A stretch of 64,000 nt of DNA from Bizionia sp. (GCA_020631395.1 JAHDHI010000012.1:1-64000), one strand, 5' to 3'; shown: positions 50,938-61,581, numbered from the stretch's first letter. Program-made: numbers and translations. The notes: a model not told the origin generated them from the letters alone.

Positions 50938-51020
50938 CAATCGTAGGTTCGAATTCTACCAAGATCAAATGGTCTTGTGGTCGAGCGGTCGAAGACAATG
51001 GACTGAAAATCCATCATTGG
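50938..51020 (+). tRNA. Candidate circularly permuted tRNA 2
   Basis: T-arm gtagg-ttcgaat-tctac (50943-50959), 3' acceptor caagatc (50960-50966) with discriminator A, 3-nt spacer, 5' acceptor ggtcttg (50971-50977), D-arm gtc..gac, complete anticodon arm atgga-ctGAAaa-tccat (50998-51014). The break would lie in the variable arm, where attg (51016-51019) can pair with caat (50938-50941). The anticodon reads GAA; the D-arm looks Ser/Leu-like. Confidence 0.55.
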
Positions 51021-51413
51021 TAAAGAAGGTCACTTTTAAAAATAGACCACCAAGTGAGCCGCACTTTAAACGGAAAAAACAAAGAGAAAGTAAGCTGGTA
51101 AATACGATTTGTTGTATGAGCAGTCTAGAAAACACCTTGAGATACAGTTGGATTGTAAGCTGTTTTGTGTTTCCTTTTTAGGGGTTCATTTATTAGAAAA
51201 GAGATGCTGTTTTTGTATGTCAATACTAATGAATCATCAATAGAAACGATTTGTAAAACACTTTTAAATCACTAGTGTTTCCGTAGTTGGAAAGATGGTT
51301 TTCTTTCGCTTTGTTTTAATTGAGAATAGTCATTCCTGTTACAAAGGGGTCTATTATAGATGTTTAACCGTTCTGATGTAAAAAAGGAAAGTCAGAATTA
51401 AAAATTAGGAATC
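51021..51413. other. Gene-free spacer before the slipin gene
   Basis: Holds a terminator-like structure at about 51128-51180 (gaaaacac/gtgtttc outer arms, acag/ctgt inner, then ccttttta) and an inverted repeat aacact/agtgtt at about 51260-51285. No tRNA, ORF or consensus promoter was recognised beyond these. Confidence 0.4.
51128..51180 (+). terminator. Terminator of the second tRNA cluster
   Basis: Two-part stem (outer 7 bp with a one-base bulge, inner 4 bp) followed by ccttttta. Confidence 0.55.
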
Positions 51414-52514
51414 ATGAAATTAGTAAGAATTCATGCAGGTATTGTTGGGTTGGTGTTTAAAAATGGTGATTACGTCCGCGTAATAACTCAGGGAAAACAT
51501 TGGTTGAGGTTTAACGAAAGCGTAATGACGCATAGTTTAGCCTCTGCTTTCAATGCGCCAAAAGCATTGGAAATCTTGCTGGAAGATGAAGCTTTGGCAA
51601 ATATGTTGACGGTTGTGAATATTCAAGATAACGAGATTGTTTTGGTATATGTCAACAATAACTTCAAGCAGGTGCTAACAGCTGGGCGTTATACCTACTG
51701 GAATGGTTTGGTCGACTACAAGTTCATCACGGTGGATTTTAGCGACATCAATATTCCAGAAACCATTGATAAAGCTTTGTATAACAATGCCACATTGCGT
51801 CAATATATTCGTGTGTTTGAAGTAGCTGCTTACGAAAAAGCCATCATGATCGTCAACGACAAGTATGTTGAAACTTTGGAACATGGTACATACCATTTCT
51901 GGAGAAACGATAAAACCATCAAAATTGCCAAAGCAGATTTACGTCAATTACAATTGGAAATCGCTGGCCAAGAATTGTTGACCAAAGACAAGGCAACAGT
52001 ACGTATAAATTTTTATGCGCAATACAAAGTTGCAAGTATTGAAACAGCGTTAATGCATAATAAAGATTACGAAAAGCAATTGTACATCACATTGCAATTG
52101 GCGTTAAGAGCTTTCGTTGGAGCTTACACATTGGACGAATTGTTGGAGCAAAAGGAAACTATTGCCAGTGCAGTTTTGCAAGATGTAAAAACGCAAGCAA
52201 ATAAATTAGGTGTTCATGTATTGCATGCAGGTGTTAGGGATGTAATCTTACCAGGTGATATGAAAGACATTATGAACCAAGTATTGATTGCACATAAAAA
52301 AGCACAAGCCAACGTGGTAACAAGACGAGAAGAAACAGCTTCTACAAGAAGTTTGTTGAATATCGCGAAATTAATGGAAGACAACGATATGTTGTTCAAG
52401 TTGAAGGAAATGGAATATGTTGAGAAAATTGCCGATAAAATTGGTGAAATTACAGTTGCTGGAAACGGTAACGTGATTGAACAATTAAAGGATATTTTCT
52501 CTGTGAACAAGTAA
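51414..52514 (+). CDS. Slipin / SPFH (band 7) protein
   Basis: 366 residues. Short N-terminal segment, then an SPFH domain (about 100-300): QYIRVFEVAAYEKAIMIVNDKYVETLEHGTYHFW, the conserved VRINFYAQYKV strand and RDVILPGDMKDIMNQVLIAHKKAQANVVTRREETASTRSLLNIAKLMEDN, the slipin-type helix. It lacks a clear membrane helix. Slipin genes recur with rtcB and other RNA-repair genes in bacteria; the mechanistic reason is unknown. Confidence 0.88.
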   Translation: MKLVRIHAGIVGLVFKNGDYVRVITQGKHWLRFNESVMTHSLASAFNAPKALEILLEDEALANMLTVVNIQDNEIVLVYVNNNFKQVLTAGRYTYWNGLVDYKFITVDFSDINIPETIDKALYNNATLRQYIRVFEVAAYEKAIMIVNDKYVETLEHGTYHFWRNDKTIKIAKADLRQLQLEIAGQELLTKDKATVRINFYAQYKVASIETALMHNKDYEKQLYITLQLALRAFVGAYTLDELLEQKETIASAVLQDVKTQANKLGVHVLHAGVRDVILPGDMKDIMNQVLIAHKKAQANVVTRREETASTRSLLNIAKLMEDNDMLFKLKEMEYVEKIADKIGEITVAGNGNVIEQLKDIFSVNK

Positions 52515-52569
52515 AAGATAAACCTGTAAGTAGTATTAGATGTTTACAGGTTTTATAAAACCAATCAGG

Positions 52570-53013
52570 ATGTTTTATATTGAATATAATGTTATAGAAA
52601 GTGGCTGGGCTATAGTAAGAATTGGAAACAACGAAACAAGCATAAAGATGTCAGTCTCTTATTTAAATGTTTCTTTGAAAGAGCTAGCTAAATCTGCCAT
52701 AGATTTAAAAAAAAGCACCTTTGAAGAAATTGTGTTTATGGATGAACCAGGTGAGCATATTTTATTGCTCAATCGAAAGAATGATACAAGAATTGAATAC
52801 GAATTAAGATGGTATTCTGAATATGATAGCTGGAGTTCAATAAATGAAGATAATTTCACTTTGGAGCTTAAAGGAGAAATGACAATGGTTAAATATGAAA
52901 ATCAAGTTCGAAATATTTTAATGGGTATTCTAAGTGAAATGAATCTCGAAGAGTACAAAGAAAGATGGATTAATCATCAGTTTCCCATTGATGAATATAA
53001 TTTTTTGAAATAG
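52570..53013 (+). CDS. Hypothetical protein between slipin and rtcB2
   Basis: 147 residues from the ATG at 52570 (MFYIEYNVIESGWAIVRIGN); an ATG ten codons upstream (52540) is possible. No signal or membrane segments. Beta-rich N-terminal part with DEPGEHILLLNRK, helical C-terminus (MLNLEEYKERWINH-like). No family recognised. It ends 8 nt before operator copy 4. Confidence 0.65.
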   Translation: MFYIEYNVIESGWAIVRIGNNETSIKMSVSYLNVSLKELAKSAIDLKKSTFEEIVFMDEPGEHILLLNRKNDTRIEYELRWYSEYDSWSSINEDNFTLELKGEMTMVKYENQVRNILMGILSEMNLEEYKERWINHQFPIDEYNFLK

Positions 53014-53019
53014 AAATAA

Positions 53020-54483
<1,464 letters not shown>

Positions 54484-54484
54484 A

Positions 54485-54997
54485 ATGAATGAAATAGCTA
54501 AGCTTTTAACAAGTGCAATAGATTGGTTTTTTAAAATATTGGGATTGATGTTATTAATCCCAATATTACTAGTCATAGCTGTTCCAATTATAGTTGTTTT
54601 ATCTATAGTGTCTTTGATAGGTAGTATAAAAGAAAAAAAAAGGCTTAAAAAGTTAATTGAATCGAATAATGGCAAATTATATTTCATTTATGCAGATTAC
54701 AATAATTATGATTTCTCAAATTATTTTAAAGATAACTTTAAGCATATTAATTGCATTAAAGTAGAAAGTAAATGGTATACCAATGATTTAATTGGGTATT
54801 TAACGAAAGATTGTGTTAGTGAAAGTTTTCCAAGATTGGTTAGAATTGAAGGAGATTCATTAGTTTCAAAAGTGCATTATCGTTCTTTTAAAAGTCTTTA
54901 TAAGAAAAAAAATGACATCGAAAGTTTTTTCTCGTTATTAGAAAAATCAATTAAGAATTTAGAAAATGGAACATCAATTACTAGAAGCAACCAGTAA
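54485..54997 (+). CDS. Membrane-anchored hypothetical protein
   Basis: 170 residues from the ATG at 54485, 1 nt after the rtcB2 stop; an upstream start at 54401 would lie inside rtcB2. One long N-terminal hydrophobic region (ILGLMLLIPILLVIAVPIIVVLSIVSLIG), then a soluble lysine-rich domain (YADYNNYDFSNYFKDNFKHINCIKVESKWY). No family recognised. Co-transcribed with rtcB2. Confidence 0.7.
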   Translation: MNEIAKLLTSAIDWFFKILGLMLLIPILLVIAVPIIVVLSIVSLIGSIKEKKRLKKLIESNNGKLYFIYADYNNYDFSNYFKDNFKHINCIKVESKWYTNDLIGYLTKDCVSESFPRLVRIEGDSLVSKVHYRSFKSLYKKKNDIESFFSLLEKSIKNLENGTSITRSNQ

Positions 54998-55652
54998 ATT
55001 ATATAGTGTTTTCAAACCTTATGTCGTTCACGGAGATTTAAGAGGGAGATCTTGTGATTGCTGTGTGACAGATGAAGAAATAAGACTATTGCTGTCAAAA
55101 CCATTGAAGGAATTGACAGAAGGTGATTTAAGACATTTTATGTCATCGGCAATTTCAACATTTGGAAATGTAGAAGATTACAAGCATTTTCTACCAAGAA
55201 TATTAGAATTGATGCAAGAGGCAGAAACAGGAGTCTTAGAAGACTTCCTCGATTTTGAGAAATTGAATTACGGAGAATGGGAGATATGGGGTGAAAAAGA
55301 AATAAATGCCATCGATGATTACTTTTTTGAGTTGTGGGAGACCAAAATTAATGATGAAGCTTCAACATTTTGTCAAATAGATAGTATTCTAAAGATTATA
55401 TATAAATATTCAGGATTAGAAAAGGCTTTGGTTATTTGGGAAAATTCAAATTCTGAGAAAGGAATGTTATATATGGTAGATTTAGTTCTAAGTGGTTTCT
55501 ATTATAGCGATAAAGATGAGTTTGTCAATACTTTAATGATTTGGTTTTCATCAAAAGATATCGTGTCAAAAATTGAAAATCAGTTTTTTAAAACGGAAGA
55601 TGAAGATTTGGCATGGAGAATTGCCATAGCGCATAACTTACTAGAAAAATAA
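54966..55652 (+). CDS. Hypothetical protein with CDCC motif
   Basis: 228 residues; overlaps the previous gene by 32 nt. N-terminal DLRGRSCDCCVTDEEIRLLLSKPLKELTEGDLRHFMSSAISTFGNVEDYKHFLPRILELM, with a possible metal-binding C-x-C-C, then a mostly helical acidic part. This N-terminal pattern recurs in bacterial proteins of unknown function. No catalytic motif seen. Confidence 0.7.
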   Translation: MEHQLLEATSKLYSVFKPYVVHGDLRGRSCDCCVTDEEIRLLLSKPLKELTEGDLRHFMSSAISTFGNVEDYKHFLPRILELMQEAETGVLEDFLDFEKLNYGEWEIWGEKEINAIDDYFFELWETKINDEASTFCQIDSILKIIYKYSGLEKALVIWENSNSEKGMLYMVDLVLSGFYYSDKDEFVNTLMIWFSSKDIVSKIENQFFKTEDEDLAWRIAIAHNLLEK

Positions 55653-55663
55653 AAATCAATACA

Positions 55664-55889
55664 AATGAAATCTTATAAGAATAAGAAATTCTATAATTTC
55701 AAAGCGGCTCATAAAAGAAAGAAGAGAGTTTGAAGCTCTCGAACATGGTGGAAAGTTGGAAATTCGGAATAATTGAAGTTTAAAAGACAGGATTATAGAA
55801 CAAAGTGCAAAGTAATTCTTCGAAAGGAAATTGACAATGAAGACATCAATTTCCCTTTATACAAGAGAACACTATGGTGGGATTCATAA
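55664..55889 (+). other. Remnant or micro-ORFs before the CCA enzyme gene
   Basis: Two short frames: 22 codons from the ATG at 55664 (MKSYKNKKFYNFKAAHKRKK...) and 38 codons from a TTG at 55773 to 55889 with protein-like ending (KEIDNEDINFPLYKRTLWWD). They are in different frames and could be parts of one frameshifted small basic protein. No independent support. Confidence 0.25.
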
Positions 55890-55900
55890 TTAAAACACAG

Positions 55901-57271
55901 ATGAGACAGCAAAAAATCATAAAAACAGAAATCTTTAAAGAAAAAGCATTTCAAACCTTGCTCGGTACTATAGAGAAACAAGGAGGAGTTGCAATGTTAA
56001 TAGGAGGTGCTGTAATAGATAGCATTCAAGGGTTGCCAATAAAGGATGTTGACATTGAAGTCTATGGCTTGTCTTATGCAGAATTGGTGGTTTTAATTGA
56101 GAGATTAGGACTGCCATGTAACCTAGTAGGGAAATCGTTTGGAGTCATTAAAACAACAATAGATCGTATTGAAATAGATGTTTCCATACCAAGAAAGGAA
56201 AATAAGGTAGGCATAGGGCATAAAGGCTTCCAAATTACATTAGATGGACAAATGACGCCAGCCGAAGCAGGCAAGAGAAGAGATTTGACCATTAACAGCA
56301 TGTATCAAAACTTGCATGATGGAGAAATAGTGGATCCGTTCAATGGTTTGGAAGATTTAAAGAAGGGAATCATAAGGGCTACAGCTAAAGAAACTTTTAT
56401 TGAAGACCCATTGAGAGTTTTACGTATCATGCAATTATTGCCTAGAAAGGGAAAGGAAGTTGCTAAGGAAACAATGGGTCTATGCCAATCCATGGTGAAT
56501 ACATTCTCAGAATTACCGAAAGAGCGTGTTTTTGTGGAATGGGAAAAACTATTGCTCAAAGCAGACAAGCCATCTATGGGATTGGAGTTTTTAAAAGATT
56601 CAGGATGGTTAATTCATTTTCCAGAGCTAAATGATTTGATAGGCTGCCCTCAAAACCCAGTTTGGCATCCAGAAGGAGATGTTTGGATTCATACCAAGAT
56701 GGTTTTGGACAACGCAGCTAAATTAAGGGATTTGATTCCTGAAGATTGGAAATTGGCTTATATGTTTGGAGCATTGTTGCACGATGTTGGGAAGCCTTCA
56801 ACGACAACACCAGATTTAAAATCATATGGGCATGATGAAGCCGGAATAGAAATTTCTGAAGTGTTTTTAAGACGAATAACCAATGATAGGGATCTAATTA
56901 ACAAAGTCACCACAATTGTAGAATTGCATATGAGGCCAGGGCAGTTATTTCGTTCAGAAGCAAAAGAACCTGCTTGGAAACGATTGCACAATAAATGTCG
57001 ACTGGATATTCTAGGATGGCAAAGTAAAGCAGATTCAGCAGGAAGGACTGGAAGAGATGTTATTTTGGATGTTCATGAAACTTCTGAGAAATGTTTTGAA
57101 TTATTTGAAAAATTTGGTAAAACGAAGATAGAACCCTTAGTTTTAGGGAGGGATTTAATGGGATTGGGCATAAGTCCTTCTAAAGAGTTTAAATGGATTT
57201 TAGATAGTTGTTACGAAAAACAACTGGATGGTTTAACCAAAGAAGAAATTATAGCAAGCATTGAGGCTTGA
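55901..57271 (+). CDS. CCA-adding tRNA nucleotidyltransferase with HD domain
   Basis: 456 residues from the ATG at 55901; the ATG nine codons earlier is less likely. Class II head domain: MLIGGAVIDSIQGLPIKDVDIEVYG (G-G and D-x-D at about 30-50), RRDLTINSMYQNLHDGEIVDPFNGLEDLKKGIIRAT, EDPLRVLRIMQLLPR. HD domain: GALLHDVGKPSTT and VELHMRPGQ. It adds or repairs the 3' CCA of tRNAs. Encoded in an island whose tRNA genes lack CCA, it is likely dedicated to them. Confidence 0.92.
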   Translation: MRQQKIIKTEIFKEKAFQTLLGTIEKQGGVAMLIGGAVIDSIQGLPIKDVDIEVYGLSYAELVVLIERLGLPCNLVGKSFGVIKTTIDRIEIDVSIPRKENKVGIGHKGFQITLDGQMTPAEAGKRRDLTINSMYQNLHDGEIVDPFNGLEDLKKGIIRATAKETFIEDPLRVLRIMQLLPRKGKEVAKETMGLCQSMVNTFSELPKERVFVEWEKLLLKADKPSMGLEFLKDSGWLIHFPELNDLIGCPQNPVWHPEGDVWIHTKMVLDNAAKLRDLIPEDWKLAYMFGALLHDVGKPSTTTPDLKSYGHDEAGIEISEVFLRRITNDRDLINKVTTIVELHMRPGQLFRSEAKEPAWKRLHNKCRLDILGWQSKADSAGRTGRDVILDVHETSEKCFELFEKFGKTKIEPLVLGRDLMGLGISPSKEFKWILDSCYEKQLDGLTKEEIIASIEA

Positions 57272-57286
57272 GTAAAAAAGAAAGAA

Positions 57287-58033
57287 ATGAAAACTAAAAT
57301 ACTCGAAAAACTTTCAGAAATAGAGAAAGAAAAAAATATAGAAATATTGTTTGCTTGCGAGTCGGGAAGCAGAGCCTGGGGATTTGCTTCCCCAGACTCG
57401 GATTACGATATCCGTTTCATCTACAAACATACCAAAGATTGGTATCTGAACCTTTGGAATAAAAAAGATACCATTGAGTTTATGACGGAAGATGATTTGG
57501 ATGGATCTGGTTGGGATTTGAGAAAAGCCATGAAACTAATGGCAAAATCCAATGCCTCCTTATTGAGTTGGTTGCACTCTCCGATAGTATATAGAGCAGA
57601 TGAAGTTTTTCTGAAGGAAATACAGATGCTGTCCATAGAAAGTTTTAACCCAGTGGCAGGGTTTTATCATTATCATAGTATGAGCAAGAGTTTTTTGGAT
57701 AAGGTGACAAAGGAACATGTAAACCTAAAAAGCTTTTTCTACGCTATGAGAACAGCATTGTCAGCTAGTTGGATCGTTAAACACAAGACCATTCCTCCCG
57801 TTTTGTTTTCAGACGTATTGGATCTCATAGATGACAATACGAGAAAGGAGATAGAAAGTTTGGTTGAGGTTAAATCGCGATACAATGAAGATTTTTTGAT
57901 CAAGCAAAACGAAAGATTATTCACATTTTTGAAGTATACCATTCTGGATAACGACGAAAAAGGAAAACTCCTATTAAACAAGAAAGGAGATGCGGAAGCC
58001 TATAATGCTTTTTTTATAAAGACATTGAAATGA
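57287..58033 (+). CDS. Predicted nucleotidyltransferase (YcgL/COG3541-like) 1
   Basis: 248 residues. CESGSRAWGFASPDSDYDIRFIYKH gives the GSRAxGF...SDxD signature of the pol-beta-type COG3541 nucleotidyltransferases, with a third acidic residue probably in TIEFMTEDDL. Helical C-terminal part. The substrate is unknown. It is 15 nt after the CCA enzyme and overlaps the next nucleotidyltransferase gene by 4 nt. Confidence 0.85.
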   Translation: MKTKILEKLSEIEKEKNIEILFACESGSRAWGFASPDSDYDIRFIYKHTKDWYLNLWNKKDTIEFMTEDDLDGSGWDLRKAMKLMAKSNASLLSWLHSPIVYRADEVFLKEIQMLSIESFNPVAGFYHYHSMSKSFLDKVTKEHVNLKSFFYAMRTALSASWIVKHKTIPPVLFSDVLDLIDDNTRKEIESLVEVKSRYNEDFLIKQNERLFTFLKYTILDNDEKGKLLLNKKGDAEAYNAFFIKTLK

Positions 58034-59091
58034 CAATAGAAGAACTTAAAGAATCTGAAAGCATCATTTTCGAATGTATTAGTGGTAGTAGAGCCTATGG
58101 TTTGGACACTGCTACCTCCGATACAGATGTTAGAGGTGTATTTATATTGCCAAAAGAGCAATTTTATAGTCTGGATTATATAGGGCAAATCAATAATGAA
58201 ACCAATGACATCGCATATTATGAATTGCGAAAATTCATGGAATTGCTGGCAAAGAACAATCCTAACATCATGGAATTGTTGAATGTACCAGAGGAATGTG
58301 TTTTGTATAAACATCCTATATATGACACTATAAGAAAAGGTTTGTTTTTATCTAAACTCTGTAAGAACAGTTTTGCCAACTATGCTTTTACACAAATTAA
58401 GAAGGCGAGAGGATTAAATAAGAAAATTGTAAATCCAATAGAAAAAGAACGTAAAGCAGTAGAAGATTTCTGTTACGTACGTATCGAAAAGCAATCCATT
58501 GCATTAAATGATTTTTTAAATGGAAAACAAATAGAAAGCAAAAGTTGCGGATTGGTCAAAATACCACATATGAAAGATTGTTATAATCTATTTCATAGTA
58601 AAACCATTATGTATAATGGAATTTCCAGAAACAATGCAAATGAAGTCTGTCTAAGTTCCGTACCAAAAGCAGAGCAGCCAATAGCAATGTTGTATTTCAA
58701 CGTAGATGGTTATTCATCTTACTGTAAGAAGTATAAGGAATATTGGAATTGGGTGGGAAAAAGAAATGAGGAACGTTACAAAAGCAATGTTTCGCATAGT
58801 AAGAACTACGATGCCAAGAACATGATGCATACATTTAGATTGTTGCATATGGCAAGAGAAATTGGATCGAAAGGAGAAATCAATGTGAGAAGAAATGATC
58901 GTGAATTCTTACTTTCCATTAAAAATGCAGAATTTGAATATGACGATTTGGTAAGCAAGGCAGAAGGGATGAGGGAGGAATTGAATTTCATATATTCAAA
59001 TTCCAATTTACAGGAAAAACCGGATTTGAAGACATTGAATGACTTGCTTTGTAAAATAAGAACGGATTTTTATTCTAGAAATAATAGATAG
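58030..59091 (+). CDS. Predicted nucleotidyltransferase (YcgL/COG3541-like) 2
   Basis: 353 residues. FECISGSRAYGLDTATSDTDVRGVFI carries the same signature as the preceding gene but in a longer protein, and NDIAYYELRKFMELLAKNNPNIMELL follows as in this family. Two paralogous nucleotidyltransferases in tandem suggest two end-modifying steps or a heterodimer. Confidence 0.85.
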   Translation: MTIEELKESESIIFECISGSRAYGLDTATSDTDVRGVFILPKEQFYSLDYIGQINNETNDIAYYELRKFMELLAKNNPNIMELLNVPEECVLYKHPIYDTIRKGLFLSKLCKNSFANYAFTQIKKARGLNKKIVNPIEKERKAVEDFCYVRIEKQSIALNDFLNGKQIESKSCGLVKIPHMKDCYNLFHSKTIMYNGISRNNANEVCLSSVPKAEQPIAMLYFNVDGYSSYCKKYKEYWNWVGKRNEERYKSNVSHSKNYDAKNMMHTFRLLHMAREIGSKGEINVRRNDREFLLSIKNAEFEYDDLVSKAEGMREELNFIYSNSNLQEKPDLKTLNDLLCKIRTDFYSRNNR

Positions 59092-59787
59092 TTGAAAACT
59101 AAACTTCTAATACAGGTAATCTTGGATGCGGAGTCTAGTTTTTCCCCATCTTGGTTGGAAAGACATCACGCTTTCCTGCACAAGGAACATATAGGGAAGT
59201 TAGCAAGGCGACTTGTCCATTATTATGATGAAGGAGTACCGAATGATTTGGAGTTGCCCCATTTTGATGAAGAAGTAACACCATTATTAAAAGATTCTTT
59301 CTCATTGTTTGAAAATGCTTTGGTAGAAATAGAAATGCAGAATTATGTATCCAATGCCAGAACACAAAAAGCAATGGCCAAGGTTTTGGAAACAGTCGAT
59401 TTCAAGCACATCCTGTTATTGATGGGACAAAGGGTGACTTCAGCGACCATACAAGGCATAGAGGGATTACCAGTGTTGAAACAAACTTTGTTGGAGAATA
59501 GTTTCAAACCCTACAACAAGCATGTGAGCATTGCAGTGAGAGCTTGGGAAAAACACGTAGATAGATCTGAAGACAATTACTGGGGGAAAATACAAGGATC
59601 ACCAATGGAGAAAGAAGAAAAGGCAAGAGAACTAATCAACAAAATGATAGATGGACATACTTGGTGGAATGTGTTTTACCATTATAAACACGAATTGGTA
59701 TATGAGATAAGGGTAGCAAGTGGTCATGGTATGCGTTGGGCCAAGAAGGACAATAAGTTAATAGGTTTTTTAGAACCCTTTTTATAA
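59092..59787 (+). CDS. Hypothetical protein following the nucleotidyltransferases
   Basis: 231 residues, TTG start immediately after the previous stop. Mostly helical, no membrane segments. Conserved-looking aromatic and charged C-terminus (MIDGHTWWNVFYHYKHELVYEIRVASGHGMRWAKKDN). No family recognised. Tight spacing places it in the same operon. Confidence 0.7.
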   Translation: MKTKLLIQVILDAESSFSPSWLERHHAFLHKEHIGKLARRLVHYYDEGVPNDLELPHFDEEVTPLLKDSFSLFENALVEIEMQNYVSNARTQKAMAKVLETVDFKHILLLMGQRVTSATIQGIEGLPVLKQTLLENSFKPYNKHVSIAVRAWEKHVDRSEDNYWGKIQGSPMEKEEKARELINKMIDGHTWWNVFYHYKHELVYEIRVASGHGMRWAKKDNKLIGFLEPFL

Positions 59788-59796
59788 TATTTGAAA

Positions 59797-60513
59797 ATGA
59801 GTACTCTAAAAAATAGAGGTAAAGAAGGAAGAGATGATATTCTTTTCGGAACACCAAAAGTACAAGAGAGGCTTAAAGAAGCAGTAACAGATATGCAATA
59901 CCTGTTGTCAAGAGGTTATGCCCAAAAGTCATCATTGCAACTGGTAGGTAACAAGCATAGATTAAACACTAGACAACAGCAAGCAGTTCAAGGAATGAGT
60001 GCTTCCACGGAACAAGTAGAACAAAGAAGGTCTACGTGTATTTCCATGAATGAATTAAAGGGTAAGGAAGTGATTGTCGATGGCTTCAATCTCATCATAA
60101 TTTTGGAAAGTACTTTGTCCAAAGGATATGTATTTAAAGGGCTAGACGATTGTTATCGTGATTTATCCAGTGTTTACGGAACCTATAAACGCGTACAACA
60201 AACAGAAGAAGCGCTATTGTTGGTGGGATCCATTCTAAAAGAAGCCGAGGTTGAAAATGTTTTATGGGTATTTGACAAGCCTGTATCCAATAGTGGACGA
60301 TTAAAAAACATATTGGGCGAACTGGCAACGAAAGAGAACTACAATTGGGACGTTATCTTGGAAAACAATCCAGACAAGTATCTTGCAGAAAGCGAAGCAG
60401 TGGTCATTACTTCCGATGCTTGGATTTTGGATCGTGCAAATGCTTGGTGCAATTTGGTACAGTATGTTATTGAGAATCTTATTGAAGATGCTAATATTAT
60501 AGAATCTTATTGA
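59797..60513 (+). CDS. DUF434 protein with PIN-like C-terminal part
   Basis: 238 residues from the ATG at 59797. The N-terminal part (about 1-85: VQERLKEAVTDMQYLLSRGYAQKSSLQLVGNKHRLNTRQQQAV) matches the DUF434 pattern. The C-terminal part (about 90-235) starts VIVDGFNLIIILES and has VLWVFDKPVSNSGR and VVITSDAWILDRA, acidic spacing like PIN nucleases. Such a nuclease next to RNA ligases and tRNAs is a candidate for RNA cleavage or splicing. Activity is inferred from fold only. Confidence 0.72.
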   Translation: MSTLKNRGKEGRDDILFGTPKVQERLKEAVTDMQYLLSRGYAQKSSLQLVGNKHRLNTRQQQAVQGMSASTEQVEQRRSTCISMNELKGKEVIVDGFNLIIILESTLSKGYVFKGLDDCYRDLSSVYGTYKRVQQTEEALLLVGSILKEAEVENVLWVFDKPVSNSGRLKNILGELATKENYNWDVILENNPDKYLAESEAVVITSDAWILDRANAWCNLVQYVIENLIEDANIIESY

Positions 60514-60575
60514 TCTTTGCAATAAGAGATTCTTTAAATTATTCCAGAATAGTTTAAAGAAAACATAAAATACAT

Positions 60576-61075
60576 ATGAAAATAATTATTGAATATTTAA
60601 CCAAAAGGAGTGAAATTAGAAAGCAAATTGAATTTACTCCAGATTTATTTTTTGATGAGGATGAAGATGGTTTTTCGATAGATTCAATCCCTAAATATAT
60701 TTTTCCATATGAGTATCTTGAAATTGAAAAGGAAGAATTGATATTAGTTTCTCTTTTAATCGAAGACGGTCTCAGTTATGTGAAAAGAGATATGTTTTTT
60801 GGAATGAAGGTAAAAATGAAACAGATTATTATATTTCTTCTGATGAAAAGAAAGAGATTTTCGAATGGATGATAACATCAAAACAGTATACAGTTAGAAA
60901 TGATGATGAGGTATTAGAAACCATAAAGATGCTAAAAGACACAAAGGGAATATGGATTGTTGACGGGCACTGGTATACAAATTTGAATGACTCAGATTCT
61001 GAGGATTTACATATAAATGTTTTTAAGGATAAAACAGGAAGAATAAATGGTTTTAGAAAATGGGGTGTTCGATAG
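60576..61075 (+). pseudogene. Frameshifted hypothetical gene
   Basis: Frame 1 (from ATG 60576) encodes an acidic N-terminus (EFTPDLFFDEDEDGFSIDSI...YVKRDMFF). The protein-like sequence then continues in another frame (NEGKNETDYYISSDEKKEIF...WIVDGHWYTNLN) to 61075. The switch coincides with a run of six T at 60795-60800; one more T would restore a single frame of about 166 codons. It could be a true mutation, a sequencing error or programmed slippage. Family unknown; it is the last gene of the island. Confidence 0.65.
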
Positions 61076-61122
61076 AATAGTGTAGCGTTTAACGTTACTG
61101 TTCTTATAACTACTGGTGAAAA

Positions 61123-61581
61123 TTATATTACTTTTTTAATTACAAACTCCTGATCTCTAAATCTCACAACATCTCCAACAGTCTTGGATACCAACAATCG
61201 TCCAATGGGAGTATTGGCGGAAATGGCATAGAACGAGTCCTTTTCATGTGTTATGAGACCTACACTTATGGCGATATAGTAATTGGATTTAGATGTGTAG
61301 ACAATGCTTCCCAAACCAACGATGGTTCCGGTTTTGGAAACATTCACCTTGGATAGCAATTCTCCGGTCTTTTGAATTTCAGCCAATTGGTTTCCTGCTT
61401 TTTCACGTTCCAATTGCAGCATGGCACGACCAGTTTCATGTTTGTCACCAGCACTGCTTTTGGTTTCGGATAGCAAGGATTCCTGTATTTCGGACATTGT
61501 ATTTTGAACTGTTCGCAAGCGATCATCCAAAAATGCCAAGCATTGCTTGTATAGGTTTCCTTTTATCGAGGTGGTTTCCAT
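61123..61581 (-). CDS. GreA/GreB-family transcription elongation factor-like protein
   Basis: 152 residues from the ATG overlapping the mtgA stop. N-terminal coiled-coil (about 15-75: CLAFLDDRLRTVQNTMSEIQESLLSETKSSAGDKHETGRAMLQLEREKAGNQLAEIQ) and C-terminal FKBP-like part (VGLGSIVYT...ANTPIGRLLVSKTVGDVVRF). Gre factors rescue backtracked RNA polymerase. The tip acidic residues are not the standard pair, so it may be a Gre-like variant. Confidence 0.8.
   Translation of the reverse strand: METTSIKGNLYKQCLAFLDDRLRTVQNTMSEIQESLLSETKSSAGDKHETGRAMLQLEREKAGNQLAEIQKTGELLSKVNVSKTGTIVGLGSIVYTSKSNYYIAISVGLITHEKDSFYAISANTPIGRLLVSKTVGDVVRFRDQEFVIKKVI

Noticed and set aside
47413-51413. CRISPR array
   Set aside because: Regularly spaced similar units here are tRNA genes with T-arm similarity (ggttcgaatcc), not identical repeats with unique spacers.
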